From Halopseudomonas pachastrellae (GTDB lineage: Bacteria; Pseudomonadota; Gammaproteobacteria; Pseudomonadales; Pseudomonadaceae), in contig NZ_FOUD01000012.1 in the NCBI RefSeq assembly GCF_900114765.1, forward strand, positions 62,001-126,000: DNA of 64,000 bases, in the 5' to 3' direction. The translations under genes and the position numbers were made by a program. This document shows, piece by piece, positions 1 to 9,007 of this stretch (position 1 is its first letter; the number at the start of each line of letters is the position of its first letter). The notes below the pieces were generated by a model. The model made no database searches. It had not been told where the DNA came from and was given only the letters and a program-made list of their open reading frames with translations.

Positions 1-183
1 GTTAAAGTAACATGATCGTTGCGCCTTACTAACAGGCATACCTTCGTCAGGTCTTCCCCGAAGAAACAATGTCGTAACATTTACATCATGCGCCACCAAC
101 GCAGCAACAACCTGCTCAGCCAAATCCGATTCATTTACGTTATAGCGAAGCTGAATCTGTAATATTTTCTTCCCAGTTGACAC
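1..183 (-). CDS. Glycosyltransferase, N-terminal part only (WapH/PA5004-like), cut by window edge
   Basis: Translating the minus strand from a GTG at 183 gives 61 codons open to the window edge, starting MSTGKKILQIQLRYN and including ESDLAEQVV and FLRGRP. This resembles the start of the GT4-type LPS outer-core glycosyltransferase that follows the core operon in P. aeruginosa (PA5004/WapH); that match is from memory. An AAGAGG ribosome site lies about 10 nt before the GTG. A small hairpin (ATGCCA/TGGCAT, 201-217) precedes the ribosome site. The gene is downstream of, and on the same strand as, the LPS core genes, so a role in core sugar addition at the inner membrane is inferred. The catalytic C-terminal domain lies outside the window. 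Confidence 0.7.
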   Translation of the reverse strand, partial: MSTGKKILQIQLRYNVNESDLAEQVVAALVAHDVNVTTLFLRGRPDEGMPVSKAQRSCYFN

Positions 184-373
184 GCAGCTCAAGCCTCTTA
201 ATGCCAAACACTGGCATATCAGTTAAATCACAGGTTATGGCGACCTAATTCCTGTTCGCGCTTCTTGAAAGGAAGCCATTAAAAATGGGCACCATCTTAG
301 TCTCGACCCACAAAAAAATGTAGCATACGGCAACTTCGACACTTACAGTACAGCTTAATGCACCATCAGCCCG
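184..373. other. Intergenic gap with AT-rich sequence
   Basis: About 190 bases between the end of the GT2 gene and the start of the partial glycosyltransferase. It is visibly richer in A+T than the genes to its right. Apart from the small hairpin at 201-217 and the ribosome site of the next gene, no coding frame, clear promoter or terminator was recognised. Confidence 0.5.
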
Positions 374-1294
374 CTACTTTCCTAGCAGCCAAAGTCGTAG
401 CGCTTTGCGACTATAGGAGCCACGAAATATAACGCGCCAGTCAGCTTTGAGCGCTTGCACGAACCATTCCTTCGCCAGCTCCGACTCACCTGCCAACCAA
501 GCACTGCGAAACAGCGACAGGCTTCGCTGTACAAAAAACGCGCGACGCAGCACCTGAAACTCATCCGGCAAGCGTTGCGGAGAAAAAACTTCGTCCACCA
601 ACTTCAAACCGCCGGCACGCGCATGAGCAAACTGATGCCGCAAGCTATCCGAGTGTTTATGAATCAAGGCCAGCGGCTCATTCAGAACAGAGCAGTGGTA
701 GTTCGCAAGCACTTGAGTGAATACCGGAATATCCTCCGCACTGCGAAACGCCTCTGGATAGTTACCGCGAGCAAATACATCACGATGCATTGCGCAGGCG
801 CCATTTGAGAGAGCCAAGCTTTTATCCAATAGATAAGCCCGAACCCGCATGATTTGGTTTTCCGGCATCACACCTGGATTGTGGATGCTGCGCTTACCGC
901 TAGAATTAATAGAAACATGACCACCAGCGACGAACCGAGTTTCCGGATTCGCCCGAAGATGCTCGCGAATAAGCTTGATCGCACCCTCAGCCATTTCATC
1001 ATCAGCATCAAGAAAAATCAGCCAGTCGCCGCGAGCCTTCTCTATACCTCGATTACGAACTGACGCAAGGCCACCATTAATTTTGCGCTCGGTAATGATT
1101 TTCCCAGGATACCTCTGCAGTAAATCGGCGATCACCTTAGGCGTATTGTCAGTAGAGCCATCATCAATAATGATAAGCTCACAGTCATCTGCCAGCTGCG
1201 GCACGACAGAGTCCACGGTACGTGGCAAAGTCGTCGCGTAGTTATAAGCAGGAATAACAATGCTTAGCAGCACGTTTGCTGCTGGATCTGTCAC
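374..1294 (-). CDS. Family 2 glycosyltransferase
   Basis: A 306-residue cytoplasmic GT-A fold transferase. The start SIVIPAYNYATTL, the IDDGSTDNT nucleotide-sugar motif near residue 45 and the metal-binding LDADDE near residue 96 are all present, as expected of an inverting GT2 enzyme. The acceptor sugar cannot be read from the sequence, but the position after the LPS core operon points to an outer-core or O-chain sugar. The start is a GTG whose bases overlap the TGA of the upstream carbamoyltransferase (GTGA), so translation is probably coupled. Base composition is lower in G+C than in the neighbouring waa genes, which may indicate that this end of the locus varies between strains. Confidence 0.85.
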   Translation of the reverse strand: MTDPAANVLLSIVIPAYNYATTLPRTVDSVVPQLADDCELIIIDDGSTDNTPKVIADLLQRYPGKIITERKINGGLASVRNRGIEKARGDWLIFLDADDEMAEGAIKLIREHLRANPETRFVAGGHVSINSSGKRSIHNPGVMPENQIMRVRAYLLDKSLALSNGACAMHRDVFARGNYPEAFRSAEDIPVFTQVLANYHCSVLNEPLALIHKHSDSLRHQFAHARAGGLKLVDEVFSPQRLPDEFQVLRRAFFVQRSLSLFRSAWLAGESELAKEWFVQALKADWRVIFRGSYSRKALRLWLLGK

Positions 1295-3033
1295 TGTTCA
1301 CTCTCCTTTACCACCAGCACATCTTCCATGATCAAGAACTGCAGATCAGACCCGAAAAACATGTTCAGCGCATCCGTCGGCGAGCAGACCATCGGCTCGC
1401 CGCGCCGGTTAAGCGAGGTATTAAGCACGACGCCGTTGCCGGTCATGACTTCCAGCTCTTTCATCAGGTCGTAGTAGCGCGGATTGTAGTCGCGCTTGAG
1501 CACCTGGGCGCGGGCTGTGCCGTCTTCGTGCACCACCTCTGGCACGCGCTCTGCCCACCCTTCTTTGACGTCAAAGGTAAAGGTCATGAAGGGCGACGGA
1601 TGGTCGACGCTAAGCATCTGCGGAGCCACGGTATCGAGCATGGACGGGCAGAACGGGCGCCAGCGCTCGCGGAATTTGATCTGCTCGTTGATTCGGTCGG
1701 CCACACCGGCAACGCTGGGGCAGCCGATAATGGAGCGGCCGCCCAGGGCGCGGGGGCCAAACTCCATACGACCCTGGAACCAGGCAACCGGATTGCCCTC
1801 GACCAGTACCTTTGCGATTTCCTGGGGTACGTCGTCGATCTTCTGCCACTGAGGCTGATTCGGGTGGCGGGCGCAGGCGGCGATAATGTCTTCGTTGCTA
1901 TAAGAGGGGCCAAGATAGACGTGTTCCATCTTCTCGACGGGCACACCGTTTTTGACCGAAATGTACGAGGCAGCACCGACCGCCGTACCAGCATCACCAG
2001 ACGCAGGCTGAACAAACAATTCCTTGACGTCTGATCGCGCAATGATGCGCTGGTTGAGCTTGACGTTCAGAGCGCAACCACCCGCAAAGGCTAGGCGACC
2101 AGTTTCTTTGAGGACGTCACCGAGATAATAATCAATCATCTCCAGCGCCAGTTTCTCGAACAGTGCCTGCATCGCAGCCGCGTAGTGGATATAAGGATCG
2201 TCGGCGATATCACCCTCACGCTTGGGCCCAAGCCATTCGATCAACTTGGGTGAGAAGTAGTAGCCCTTGCCCTTTTCCTTGTAGCGGCGGAAACCGATGA
2301 CGTTGGCGTAGTCGGTATTAATGATCAGCTCACCATTTTCAAACTTGGCCAAACGCGAAAAGTCATACTTGGCGGCGTCACCGTAAGGTGCCATGCCCAT
2401 GACCTTGAACTCGCCGTCGAGCATCTCGAAGCCGAGGTATTCGGTGATCGCGCCATACAGGCCACCGAGCGAATCCGGGTCGTAGAATTCCTTGATCTTG
2501 TGGATCTTGCCGTTCTCACCCCAACCGAAGAAGGTGGTTGCGTACTCACCCTTGCCGTCGATCCCCAGGATCGCCGTCTTTTCGCTGAAGCCCGAGCAGT
2601 GATAAGCACTGGAGGCGTGGGCCAGGTGGTGCTCAACCGGCTCAAGACGGACTTTCTTGGCATCGAAGCCCAGTTGCTCCAGACACCAAAGAATCTTCTT
2701 GCGATAACGCTTGAAGCGGCGGTTTCCGGTCAAGATGGCATCGAGCGAACGATCAGGCGCGTACCAGTAACGCTTGGCATAGTGCCAGCGGGCGTTGCTG
2801 CCAAACAGGCTGATTGGGGCAAAGGGGATACAGACGATATCCACGTCTGCTGGCTGAATACCGGCCTGCTCAAGACAGAATTTGGCCGACTCGTAGGGCA
2901 TACGGTTCTTGGCGTGCTTGTCGCGCACGAAGCGCTCTTCTTCTACGGCAGCAATCAACTTGCCATCGATATAGAGTGCGGCGGAGGGGTCGTGACTCAG
3001 TGCGCCGGAAAGGCCCAATACGGTAAGTCCCAC
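1291..3033 (-). CDS. LPS core carbamoyltransferase (NodU/CmcH family)
   Basis: A 580-residue two-domain carbamoyltransferase that transfers carbamoyl from carbamoyl phosphate through a carbamoyl-adenylate. The N-terminal Kae1-like domain has GLSGALSHDPSAAL near residue 7 and the metal-binding EHHLAHASSAY near residue 133. The C-terminal YrdC-like part has EFGPRALGGRSI and LNTSLNRRGEPMV. In P. aeruginosa the corresponding gene (PA5005) is thought to O-carbamoylate heptose II of the LPS inner core, and the same role is inferred here from synteny with waaP and waaG. The start is GTG at 3033 with AGAGGA about 8 nt upstream. A 34-bp gap separates it from the kinase gene upstream, the longest break in this operon. 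Confidence 0.88.
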   Translation of the reverse strand: MGLTVLGLSGALSHDPSAALYIDGKLIAAVEEERFVRDKHAKNRMPYESAKFCLEQAGIQPADVDIVCIPFAPISLFGSNARWHYAKRYWYAPDRSLDAILTGNRRFKRYRKKILWCLEQLGFDAKKVRLEPVEHHLAHASSAYHCSGFSEKTAILGIDGKGEYATTFFGWGENGKIHKIKEFYDPDSLGGLYGAITEYLGFEMLDGEFKVMGMAPYGDAAKYDFSRLAKFENGELIINTDYANVIGFRRYKEKGKGYYFSPKLIEWLGPKREGDIADDPYIHYAAAMQALFEKLALEMIDYYLGDVLKETGRLAFAGGCALNVKLNQRIIARSDVKELFVQPASGDAGTAVGAASYISVKNGVPVEKMEHVYLGPSYSNEDIIAACARHPNQPQWQKIDDVPQEIAKVLVEGNPVAWFQGRMEFGPRALGGRSIIGCPSVAGVADRINEQIKFRERWRPFCPSMLDTVAPQMLSVDHPSPFMTFTFDVKEGWAERVPEVVHEDGTARAQVLKRDYNPRYYDLMKELEVMTGNGVVLNTSLNRRGEPMVCSPTDALNMFFGSDLQFLIMEDVLVVKESEQ

Positions 3034-3067
3034 GGTAGTCCTCTTCTATCAATCAATAAAATGAAAT

Positions 3068-4489
3068 TCAGCAACGCGGCAGGCGCTCTTCCAGCCATAC
3101 TGCCAGCGGGCTCTCAGCTGGCCAGTTGCGCACAAAGCGCTGACGGTCTCGCTGCCAGGCAACCTGCCAGCTGCGCTCGCTGCGATGAGCCTGCATCGCG
3201 TCAAGATCAATCAGCCACACACGCTCAGCATGCCAAAGCAGGTTGGTCGCCTTGAAGTCGCCGTGACTGATGCGTGCCTGCACCAGTTGATCAAACACGG
3301 CAAGCAAGGCATCAGCCACCGCTGGTTCGGGCAGATGCTGTCCATCCTCGCCCAGGTAATGCAACAGGTCGACCCCGCCGCAATACTCGGTAATCAACCA
3401 GGCACGGCGGCGCAACGGGCCAAAACGCTGTTCGATCATCGCCAGCGGTGCCGGTGTGGCAATGCCTAAAAACTGCAGGCGATGCGCTGCCAGCCAGGAG
3501 TGCCAGGCACGTGTCGGGCGCCAAAAGCGCTTCAGCCAATGGCCAAATCCCTTGATATTGTAGCGCTTGATGACCAGCTCGCGGCCCTGAACACGGGTGC
3601 GGCCAACCGTGCTGCTGCCGCCATCCTTAAGCAGTGGCTGCGCCGCCAAAGCGTCATCCGGGCGCGCAAGCAAGGCGCTGAGGTTATCCAGCTCGCTGCG
3701 TACCGCCGCGCAAAAACGCGACCAGCTACGCCGCACCGCAAAGGTCGTGCAATCGCGCAGCGTCTTGCCAAGGTAGTCATCCAGCCGACGCTGACGCACC
3801 TGCGCCACTTGCCGTGCCAGGCGGTCCGGGTTGAGGGCCAGCGGGTTGTGCTGCAGGTAATCGACCAGCAACAGCTCGCCCAGCGCGTCCCACTCGGGGT
3901 CCAGCTGGCCCAGAAAGATCGCCAGGTTGTCTTCAACCTGTGCAGCGCTGAGCGGCTGGCCGGGTGACAATGCCTCAACCGCATCGCCATCAATGACGTA
4001 CAGCTGCTGCTCGTGCAGCAGAAAGTTGCCCAGATGCAGATCGGTCTGCACCAGGCCGACACGATGCATCGCGGCGATCAGCGCCAGCGCCTGCCCCAGC
4101 AGCGCCATTGCCCCACTGTCGCCGGGAGCACGGCTAGCCAACAGATCCCACTGCTGCTGCAGGGTATGTGACCCGGCCAGATAAGCGCTCAGCACATAGT
4201 GGCCACCGTCATGCAAGGCACCATGCCCCAGCAACGCAGGCGTGGTGACGCCGTGAGCCTGCAGCGCAAGCAGCCCATCCACCTCACGCTGGCAATGGCG
4301 CTCAGCCCCGGTAGCAATAAACAGCTTAAGCACTCCGGGCTGACCGGCGCAGTCCACTTCCGCAACCAACCGCTTGCCCGGTAGCACCCGAAGCCAACGC
4401 AACACCCGCACCTGACCCTGCGGCAAGGTGAACTCGCACGGCAAAGGCGGCTCGCGGCCGGCGGCGCGCAGCTGGGTTTGCAGACTCAC
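3068..4489 (-). CDS. Tandem LPS kinase-like protein (two kinase folds, PA5006-like)
   Basis: A 473-residue cytoplasmic protein with two successive small-molecule/LPS kinase folds. The first has QTDLHLGNFLL and YVIDGDAVEAL (about residues 145-175), matching the catalytic loop and metal-binding loop. The second has SHGDFKATNLLW and WLIDLDAMQ (about residues 405-435). The N-terminal copy carries TDLHLGN instead of the usual HxD, so its activity is less certain. It starts with GTG overlapping the TGA of the preceding gene (4 nt). Its place in the operon points to phosphorylation of inner-core heptose, but the exact substrate is not readable. Confidence 0.8.
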   Translation of the reverse strand: MSLQTQLRAAGREPPLPCEFTLPQGQVRVLRWLRVLPGKRLVAEVDCAGQPGVLKLFIATGAERHCQREVDGLLALQAHGVTTPALLGHGALHDGGHYVLSAYLAGSHTLQQQWDLLASRAPGDSGAMALLGQALALIAAMHRVGLVQTDLHLGNFLLHEQQLYVIDGDAVEALSPGQPLSAAQVEDNLAIFLGQLDPEWDALGELLLVDYLQHNPLALNPDRLARQVAQVRQRRLDDYLGKTLRDCTTFAVRRSWSRFCAAVRSELDNLSALLARPDDALAAQPLLKDGGSSTVGRTRVQGRELVIKRYNIKGFGHWLKRFWRPTRAWHSWLAAHRLQFLGIATPAPLAMIEQRFGPLRRRAWLITEYCGGVDLLHYLGEDGQHLPEPAVADALLAVFDQLVQARISHGDFKATNLLWHAERVWLIDLDAMQAHRSERSWQVAWQRDRQRFVRNWPAESPLAVWLEERLPRC

Positions 4490-5262
4490 GCGCGGGCTCC
4501 CTTGCCGGCACTGCGTTGCAGCAGCCGACGGACGAAATCGCGCGCCTCATTATCCAGCCGTGTCTTACCCATATAGGCAAGCACAAAGCGCAGGCGCTGG
4601 CTGCGACTGGGTTCTGCACTACGCCGATGCAGGGTTTCAAGGTCGCGAATGCGATCACGCTCGCCAAACAGGGCGCGGCGGGTTTTTTCCAGGTCGATAA
4701 ACCGAGCACCTGCACCATCAGTATGCAGCTTGAGAAACACATGCTTGGGATACAGGCAGTTGTGGATCCGGTCAGCGTTGTGCAGCGCGCGCACCAGCGC
4801 CGCAGCCGAGCGAATCAACATGCGAATGTCCGCGACGGCCAGCCGATCCCAGCGCTCAAACCATTCATCCAGCGGCGCATACTCATCCAACGCACGGGTC
4901 AACAAAACGGCCTGCGCGCGGCCATCAACACGGCGCTCGGCAAAGAAGGCCGCCTCCAGAGCGGGAATGCCCTCACGGGCGTACTGCTGGATTGCGCGAA
5001 ACTCACGGGCAAAGGTCGGCTCACCCAAGGGGCGATGCATGGTGCGCGTGCAGTGGTTGTCCTGGCGCTTGAGATAGAAGTGCTGCGACGTGCCGTTGGC
5101 GTCATCCAGCTCCAGCCGGTGCACACTGCTCCAGCCTCCCCGGCCGGTGTTTGGCGCATCCACAGCTTCGAGCTGCAGCGCCCACAATGCGTCCATCGAA
5201 TCGAGTCCGTGGCGCTGCAATACTTCGTGAGCGTTAACAGCAATAAAGGGCTTGCGGGTCAT
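4486..5262 (-). CDS. InaA/WaaP-like LPS kinase family protein (PA5007-like)
   Basis: A 258-residue member of the lipopolysaccharide kinase (InaA) family. It has GRGGWSSVHRLEL as a glycine-rich loop (about residues 41-53), VFLKLHTDGAG, and the metal loop FIDLEKTRRALF. The catalytic loop reads HNCLYPKHVF, so the Asp expected after His is missing. I recall this Asn/Cys form as usual for this subfamily, which may mean an altered mechanism or a non-catalytic role. Starts and stops overlap by ATGA upstream and GTGA downstream. It probably acts with the flanking kinases on the heptoses of the LPS core. Confidence 0.8.
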   Translation of the reverse strand: MTRKPFIAVNAHEVLQRHGLDSMDALWALQLEAVDAPNTGRGGWSSVHRLELDDANGTSQHFYLKRQDNHCTRTMHRPLGEPTFAREFRAIQQYAREGIPALEAAFFAERRVDGRAQAVLLTRALDEYAPLDEWFERWDRLAVADIRMLIRSAAALVRALHNADRIHNCLYPKHVFLKLHTDGAGARFIDLEKTRRALFGERDRIRDLETLHRRSAEPSRSQRLRFVLAYMGKTRLDNEARDFVRRLLQRSAGKGARA

Positions 5263-6005
5263 TCTCGTCCCTCGAAAAACGCGAGAATCGCACGCAGTTG
5301 CTTGCGATCCGCGGTGTCCAGGCGCGCCTTGCCCAGATACATCTTATAGAAAGCCAACCGTCTGCTGCGGCTGAGGTGATGCTTGGCCAGCTTATCCAGG
5401 CAGGCCAGGTCCTTGATGATGCGATACCGCAGCATGGGTCCCCACCAAAAACTGCCGCCCGGGCAGTCGATCAGATAGACGTTGGCCAGCGCCTGATCAT
5501 CTACCAGCAGGTTACGCCACTTGAGATCATTATGGGTAAAGCCCTGATCGTGCATCATGCGCGTCGCCAGTGCCACTTGCCGGGCAACATGCGTCACCCA
5601 CGGCCGGTTTGCCAGGCGAGGATCATGCTGCTTCGCCAACTGGGCTAGATCAGTCGTCTGCGGCAGCGCTTCAGTGATCAGTGCTCCGCGCAGAAAAGCC
5701 CCACCTGCGCGCTCCTGCCCAAAACCAACGACTATTGCCGAGGGAATGCCCCAGGCATGAAAGTGCAGCAGGTTTTCCCATTCAGCCTGAATGCGCGGTC
5801 GCCCCAGGTAGCGGCGCAGGTTCTTGCCCGCACCTGTGTAGCGCTTAACGTAGTAATAGCGATCAGCGACCCAAATGCGGTGGACAGTGCTGAGCGGATC
5901 TTGGGTAATTTTCTCCCCCTCCAGCTCAAACACGGTATCCAGATCAGCAAATAGCCGCCCGCTTTCCCCGGTGGCGTACTCGGGGTTCAAGGTCCAACGC
6001 TTCAT
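5259..6005 (-). CDS. LPS core kinase-like protein (PA5008-like)
   Basis: A 248-residue kinase-fold protein. THNDLKWRNLLV (about residue 157) is an intact catalytic loop with Asp and Asn, and VYLIDCPGG is the metal-binding segment. The N-terminus has YYVKRYTGAGKNLRRYLGRPR with the ATP-anchoring Lys. The gene overlaps both neighbours by four bases (ATGA). P. aeruginosa carries the equivalent gene directly after waaP and it is regarded as a core-heptose kinase; the identity of the phosphorylated position is inference. Confidence 0.82.
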   Translation of the reverse strand: MKRWTLNPEYATGESGRLFADLDTVFELEGEKITQDPLSTVHRIWVADRYYYVKRYTGAGKNLRRYLGRPRIQAEWENLLHFHAWGIPSAIVVGFGQERAGGAFLRGALITEALPQTTDLAQLAKQHDPRLANRPWVTHVARQVALATRMMHDQGFTHNDLKWRNLLVDDQALANVYLIDCPGGSFWWGPMLRYRIIKDLACLDKLAKHHLSRSRRLAFYKMYLGKARLDTADRKQLRAILAFFEGRE

Positions 6006-6823
6006 ACGTCGGTCCCGGGGGCGTACTTACGCGCAAAGCGTTCCTGCAGCTTTTGCGCCTTGCGCTCAAGGCGCGCCAGCAGCGGCGCCTCGTCTCGCAG
6101 CGTATCGCGCAGCGGCGTGGCAAAGTAGCTGCGCAAAAACCGCAGCTTGTCGCGGTGGGTCAGACCAATATCCAGCGCCGAGAAATACAACCCGGCCAGG
6201 TCTTTGTCGCGCCAGCGGCGCGGCACCTGGGCCCGAATCTGGGCCCGATGCAGATCGATAATCGAGAGCTTGAAGTCTGTTTCGGTCACAGGCTTGTCGG
6301 TATGCAGTAGAAAGTGGCAAATGTAGCAGTCACGGTGATTGACGCCAGCCTGGTGCATGGCCGCGGTCATACTGGCCACACGCTCAATCAGCGCCCACTT
6401 CAAGGGTGCCGGCGGCGCAGCCGTTTTCCAGTCTCGGCTGTAATCTTCCAGACTGATGGTCGGCGCCAGTTCCTCGGTGATGATGAACGAGTGCTGCGCG
6501 GCCGGGTTGCTGCCGCGCTCGCCGAAGGCAACGGCCGTCATGGTATCGATACCGGCGACGGTGAGGGCATGAATAGCCTGCCATTCCTGCCCGGCACCCA
6601 ACACAGGGCGCTTGAGGGTGGACCAGTTCTTGAGGATCTCGCCCCAGCCCACGCCACGATGAATCTTGACGAAGTAGCCTTTGCCGTCGACCTCGGTGCG
6701 CAGAGTACGACGCGCTTCCAGTTCACGGAATACCTCGCCCTGCAGCGCCTCGACAGCGGCAAAGGCATCCTGTCCAGCCCACAGGCTGGCAAAGGGTTCT
6801 TGCAGCGTCAACGTCTGGCTCAA
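6002..6823 (-). CDS. waaP: Lipopolysaccharide core heptose(I) kinase WaaP
   Basis: A 273-residue cytoplasmic kinase that phosphorylates heptose I of the LPS inner core with ATP, a modification essential for outer-membrane integrity in Pseudomonas. GYFVKIHRGVGWGEI carries the ATP-binding Lys, NHRDCYICHFLLH is the catalytic loop, and LSIIDLHRAQ is the metal-binding segment. The reading frame opens with a TTG at 6823 that shares bases with the waaG stop (TTGA); no ATG lies near, and the protein from this TTG lines up with the remembered start of P. aeruginosa WaaP. A rare start codon in a tight operon may tune its dosage. Confidence 0.93.
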   Translation of the reverse strand: MSQTLTLQEPFASLWAGQDAFAAVEALQGEVFRELEARRTLRTEVDGKGYFVKIHRGVGWGEILKNWSTLKRPVLGAGQEWQAIHALTVAGIDTMTAVAFGERGSNPAAQHSFIITEELAPTISLEDYSRDWKTAAPPAPLKWALIERVASMTAAMHQAGVNHRDCYICHFLLHTDKPVTETDFKLSIIDLHRAQIRAQVPRRWRDKDLAGLYFSALDIGLTHRDKLRFLRSYFATPLRDTLRDEAPLLARLERKAQKLQERFARKYAPGTDV

Positions 6824-7941
6824 GCGCCCTCCCCGAGAATCACATCGGCGGCATGCTCGGGCAGGCTGTAAAGATCAGCCTGGTCGGCAAAACGCAGGGC
6901 GTTGGCTTGCCACTCCTTGCGCAGCGCGCTGTTGTTCAGCATGTCAGCCAGCATCTGATCGAGCTGCTCCTGCTTGAACGGTGTGGGCACCACCAGGCCA
7001 CAGTCGGCCTCGCTGATGTAGTGGGCGTAGCCGCAGACATCGGTCACCAGCACCGGCAGACCGGCAACCAGCGCTTCAAGCAGCACGGTACCGGTATTCT
7101 CGTTATAGGCTGGATGGATCAGCAGGTCTGCACCGAGCAAAAACCGCGGCACATCACTGCGCCCCTTCATGAAGGTCACCCGGTCATCCACCGCGAGCGA
7201 GCGGGCGAGGCGCTGAAAACTGCCCGGATCATCCTGACCGATCACCATCAACCGTGTACGCTTGCGCAGCTCTGCGGGCAAGCCCGCTACAGCACGAATC
7301 GAGCGATCAACCCCTTTGGTGATAAAGCCGGAGCCAATCTGCACCAGCAGCAGGTCATCGTCAGCCAGAGCGAACTCGGCACGAAACTCGGCACGCACCT
7401 CGGCCGCATTGGCCGGTGCCCTGCGATCCGGCGCAATACCCGGCGGCAGCAGATGAAAGCGGTCCAGCGGGGTTTTGTAATGCTTGGTGAACAGCGGTTG
7501 CTGCACCTCCGAGATCATCAAAATCTGCGTATTCACGGCCGGGGAGAACACGGCCTTCTCATAAGCGGCAAAATGACGATAACGGCTGGAGAAGCGGTAG
7601 AGCGGATTACGCAGGGTCTGCGCCTTGTCTTCAAAACAGGGGTCGGCGGCGTAGTAGACGTCCAGCCCAGGCATCTTATTGAACCCGACCACCCGATCGA
7701 CCGGGCGCTTGGCCAGATCGGCTTCGACCCAGGCGGTAAATTTTTCATTGCGGCGATGATTGCTCAGCGCCTTGACCGGCGCCACCAGCACCTCAAACCC
7801 CTCGGGAATATCGCCTTCCCAGATCAGCGTGTAGACACGAATCGCGTGACCGCGGGCCTGGCACACCTTGGCGATACGCATGAAATCGCGCTGCAGCCCG
7901 CCAAAGGGAAAATACTTGTAGAGCACAAACGCCAGCTGCAT
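6820..7941 (-). CDS. waaG: LPS core glucosyl/galactosaminyl transferase WaaG
   Basis: A 373-residue GT4 glycosyltransferase adding the first outer-core hexose (in Pseudomonas, GalN) to heptose II. The N-terminal FVLYKYFPFGGLQRDF is the hallmark of WaaG, and the C-terminal donor domain has HPAYNENTGTVLLEALVAG with the catalytic EX7E-type glutamates. The open frame extends upstream to 8079, but the homologous start is the ATG at 7941, whose last base on this strand overlaps the TGA of waaC. The peptide encoded upstream of it is antisense to nothing known and lies inside waaC. Peripheral inner-membrane enzyme. Confidence 0.93.
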   Translation of the reverse strand: MQLAFVLYKYFPFGGLQRDFMRIAKVCQARGHAIRVYTLIWEGDIPEGFEVLVAPVKALSNHRRNEKFTAWVEADLAKRPVDRVVGFNKMPGLDVYYAADPCFEDKAQTLRNPLYRFSSRYRHFAAYEKAVFSPAVNTQILMISEVQQPLFTKHYKTPLDRFHLLPPGIAPDRRAPANAAEVRAEFRAEFALADDDLLLVQIGSGFITKGVDRSIRAVAGLPAELRKRTRLMVIGQDDPGSFQRLARSLAVDDRVTFMKGRSDVPRFLLGADLLIHPAYNENTGTVLLEALVAGLPVLVTDVCGYAHYISEADCGLVVPTPFKQEQLDQMLADMLNNSALRKEWQANALRFADQADLYSLPEHAADVILGEGA

Positions 7942-9002
7942 CAGACAACTCTCTTGTTGGGCAGTAACGACTGCAATTGCTGCATGACCCGGTCCGGATT
8001 CAGACGGGTAAAGCATAGCGGCTGCTCGCGGGTCAGGTCGAACCGACGAGCATCCTCCGGGGTGGGCTGGTAGCTGCACTGCTTGCGCAAACAGGGCGCG
8101 CAGGCAAAGTCGCTGGCCAGATGCTGCTGCACCGCGCCATAGGCACCGGTAAATCCAGGGTTAGTCGGACCGAACAACGATAACGTGGGCACATCCAGCG
8201 CCGCAGCCAGATGCCCGAGCCCGGTATCAACAGCCACACAGGCGCTGGCACCCGCCAATTGCCGGGCAACGTCGCGCAGCGGCAGGCGCGGCAGAACAAC
8301 GGCGCCCTCGAGCCCTTCGGCAATCCGCTGGGCACGAGCCTGCTCATCCAAGCTGCCCCAGGGCAAGCGCACCTCGACACCCGCAGCAACCAGCTGCTCA
8401 GCCAACTGGCGCCAGTACAGCTCGGGCCAGTGTTTGGTGACCCAGGTGGTGCCGTGCAGCAGCACCACATAGGGTGTGGTTGCAACCTCGGCGCCCAGTG
8501 CGCCACGATCCAGCCCGTAATCGCCCAGCCCTTCGGCTGGCGTATAGCCCAGCGCCTGACCGAACAGCTGGCGGGTGCGCTCTACCGCGTGCTGGCCCCA
8601 GGCAACCGCCAGCCGGCGCTGGTAGAAGCGCGCTGCCAGCGGCTCTCGGGCTGAGCTCTTGTCCAGGCCGACCACCTTGGCGCGCGCGTAGCGGGTCAGC
8701 CAGGCGCTCTTGAGCAGCCCCTGGGCGTCAATCACCAGGTCGTACTGGGTATCGCGCAGGCGGCGCTTGAAGCTGCCCCACTCGCCGCTGCGCACCGCCT
8801 GCAGCGGCTTCTTGCGCCAGCGCCGGATAGCAACGGGAATAACGGCATCCACGGCGGGGTGCCAGGACGGAATCTCGGCAAAGCCCTCCTCTACCACCCA
8901 ATCGAAACGGATACCGGGAATGGCACGCGCCGCATCGGTCAGCGCCGGAAGGGTATGAATGACGTCCCCCAGCGAGGACGTCTTGATCAGCAGAACGCGC
9001 AT
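7941..9002 (-). CDS. waaC: LPS heptosyltransferase I WaaC
   Basis: A 353-residue GT9 heptosyltransferase that transfers L-glycero-D-manno-heptose from ADP-heptose to the first Kdo of lipid A. The start MRVLLIKTSSLGDVIHTLPA is typical, with the acceptor-binding Asp in GDVIH. The C-terminal domain has HGTTWVTKHWP and DTGLGHLAAALDVPTL followed by LFGPTNPG. It follows waaF by 5 bp and its stop overlaps the waaG start. It acts at the cytoplasmic face of the inner membrane, the first step of inner-core building in this operon. Confidence 0.95.
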   Translation of the reverse strand: MRVLLIKTSSLGDVIHTLPALTDAARAIPGIRFDWVVEEGFAEIPSWHPAVDAVIPVAIRRWRKKPLQAVRSGEWGSFKRRLRDTQYDLVIDAQGLLKSAWLTRYARAKVVGLDKSSAREPLAARFYQRRLAVAWGQHAVERTRQLFGQALGYTPAEGLGDYGLDRGALGAEVATTPYVVLLHGTTWVTKHWPELYWRQLAEQLVAAGVEVRLPWGSLDEQARAQRIAEGLEGAVVLPRLPLRDVARQLAGASACVAVDTGLGHLAAALDVPTLSLFGPTNPGFTGAYGAVQQHLASDFACAPCLRKQCSYQPTPEDARRFDLTREQPLCFTRLNPDRVMQQLQSLLPNKRVV

Positions 9003-9007
9003 GCGCT

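Noticed and set aside
6853-8073. Long open frame (406 codons) antisense to waaG
   Set aside because: WaaG on the other strand has clear GT4 motifs; the antisense product is His/Gln/Arg-rich and matches no family.
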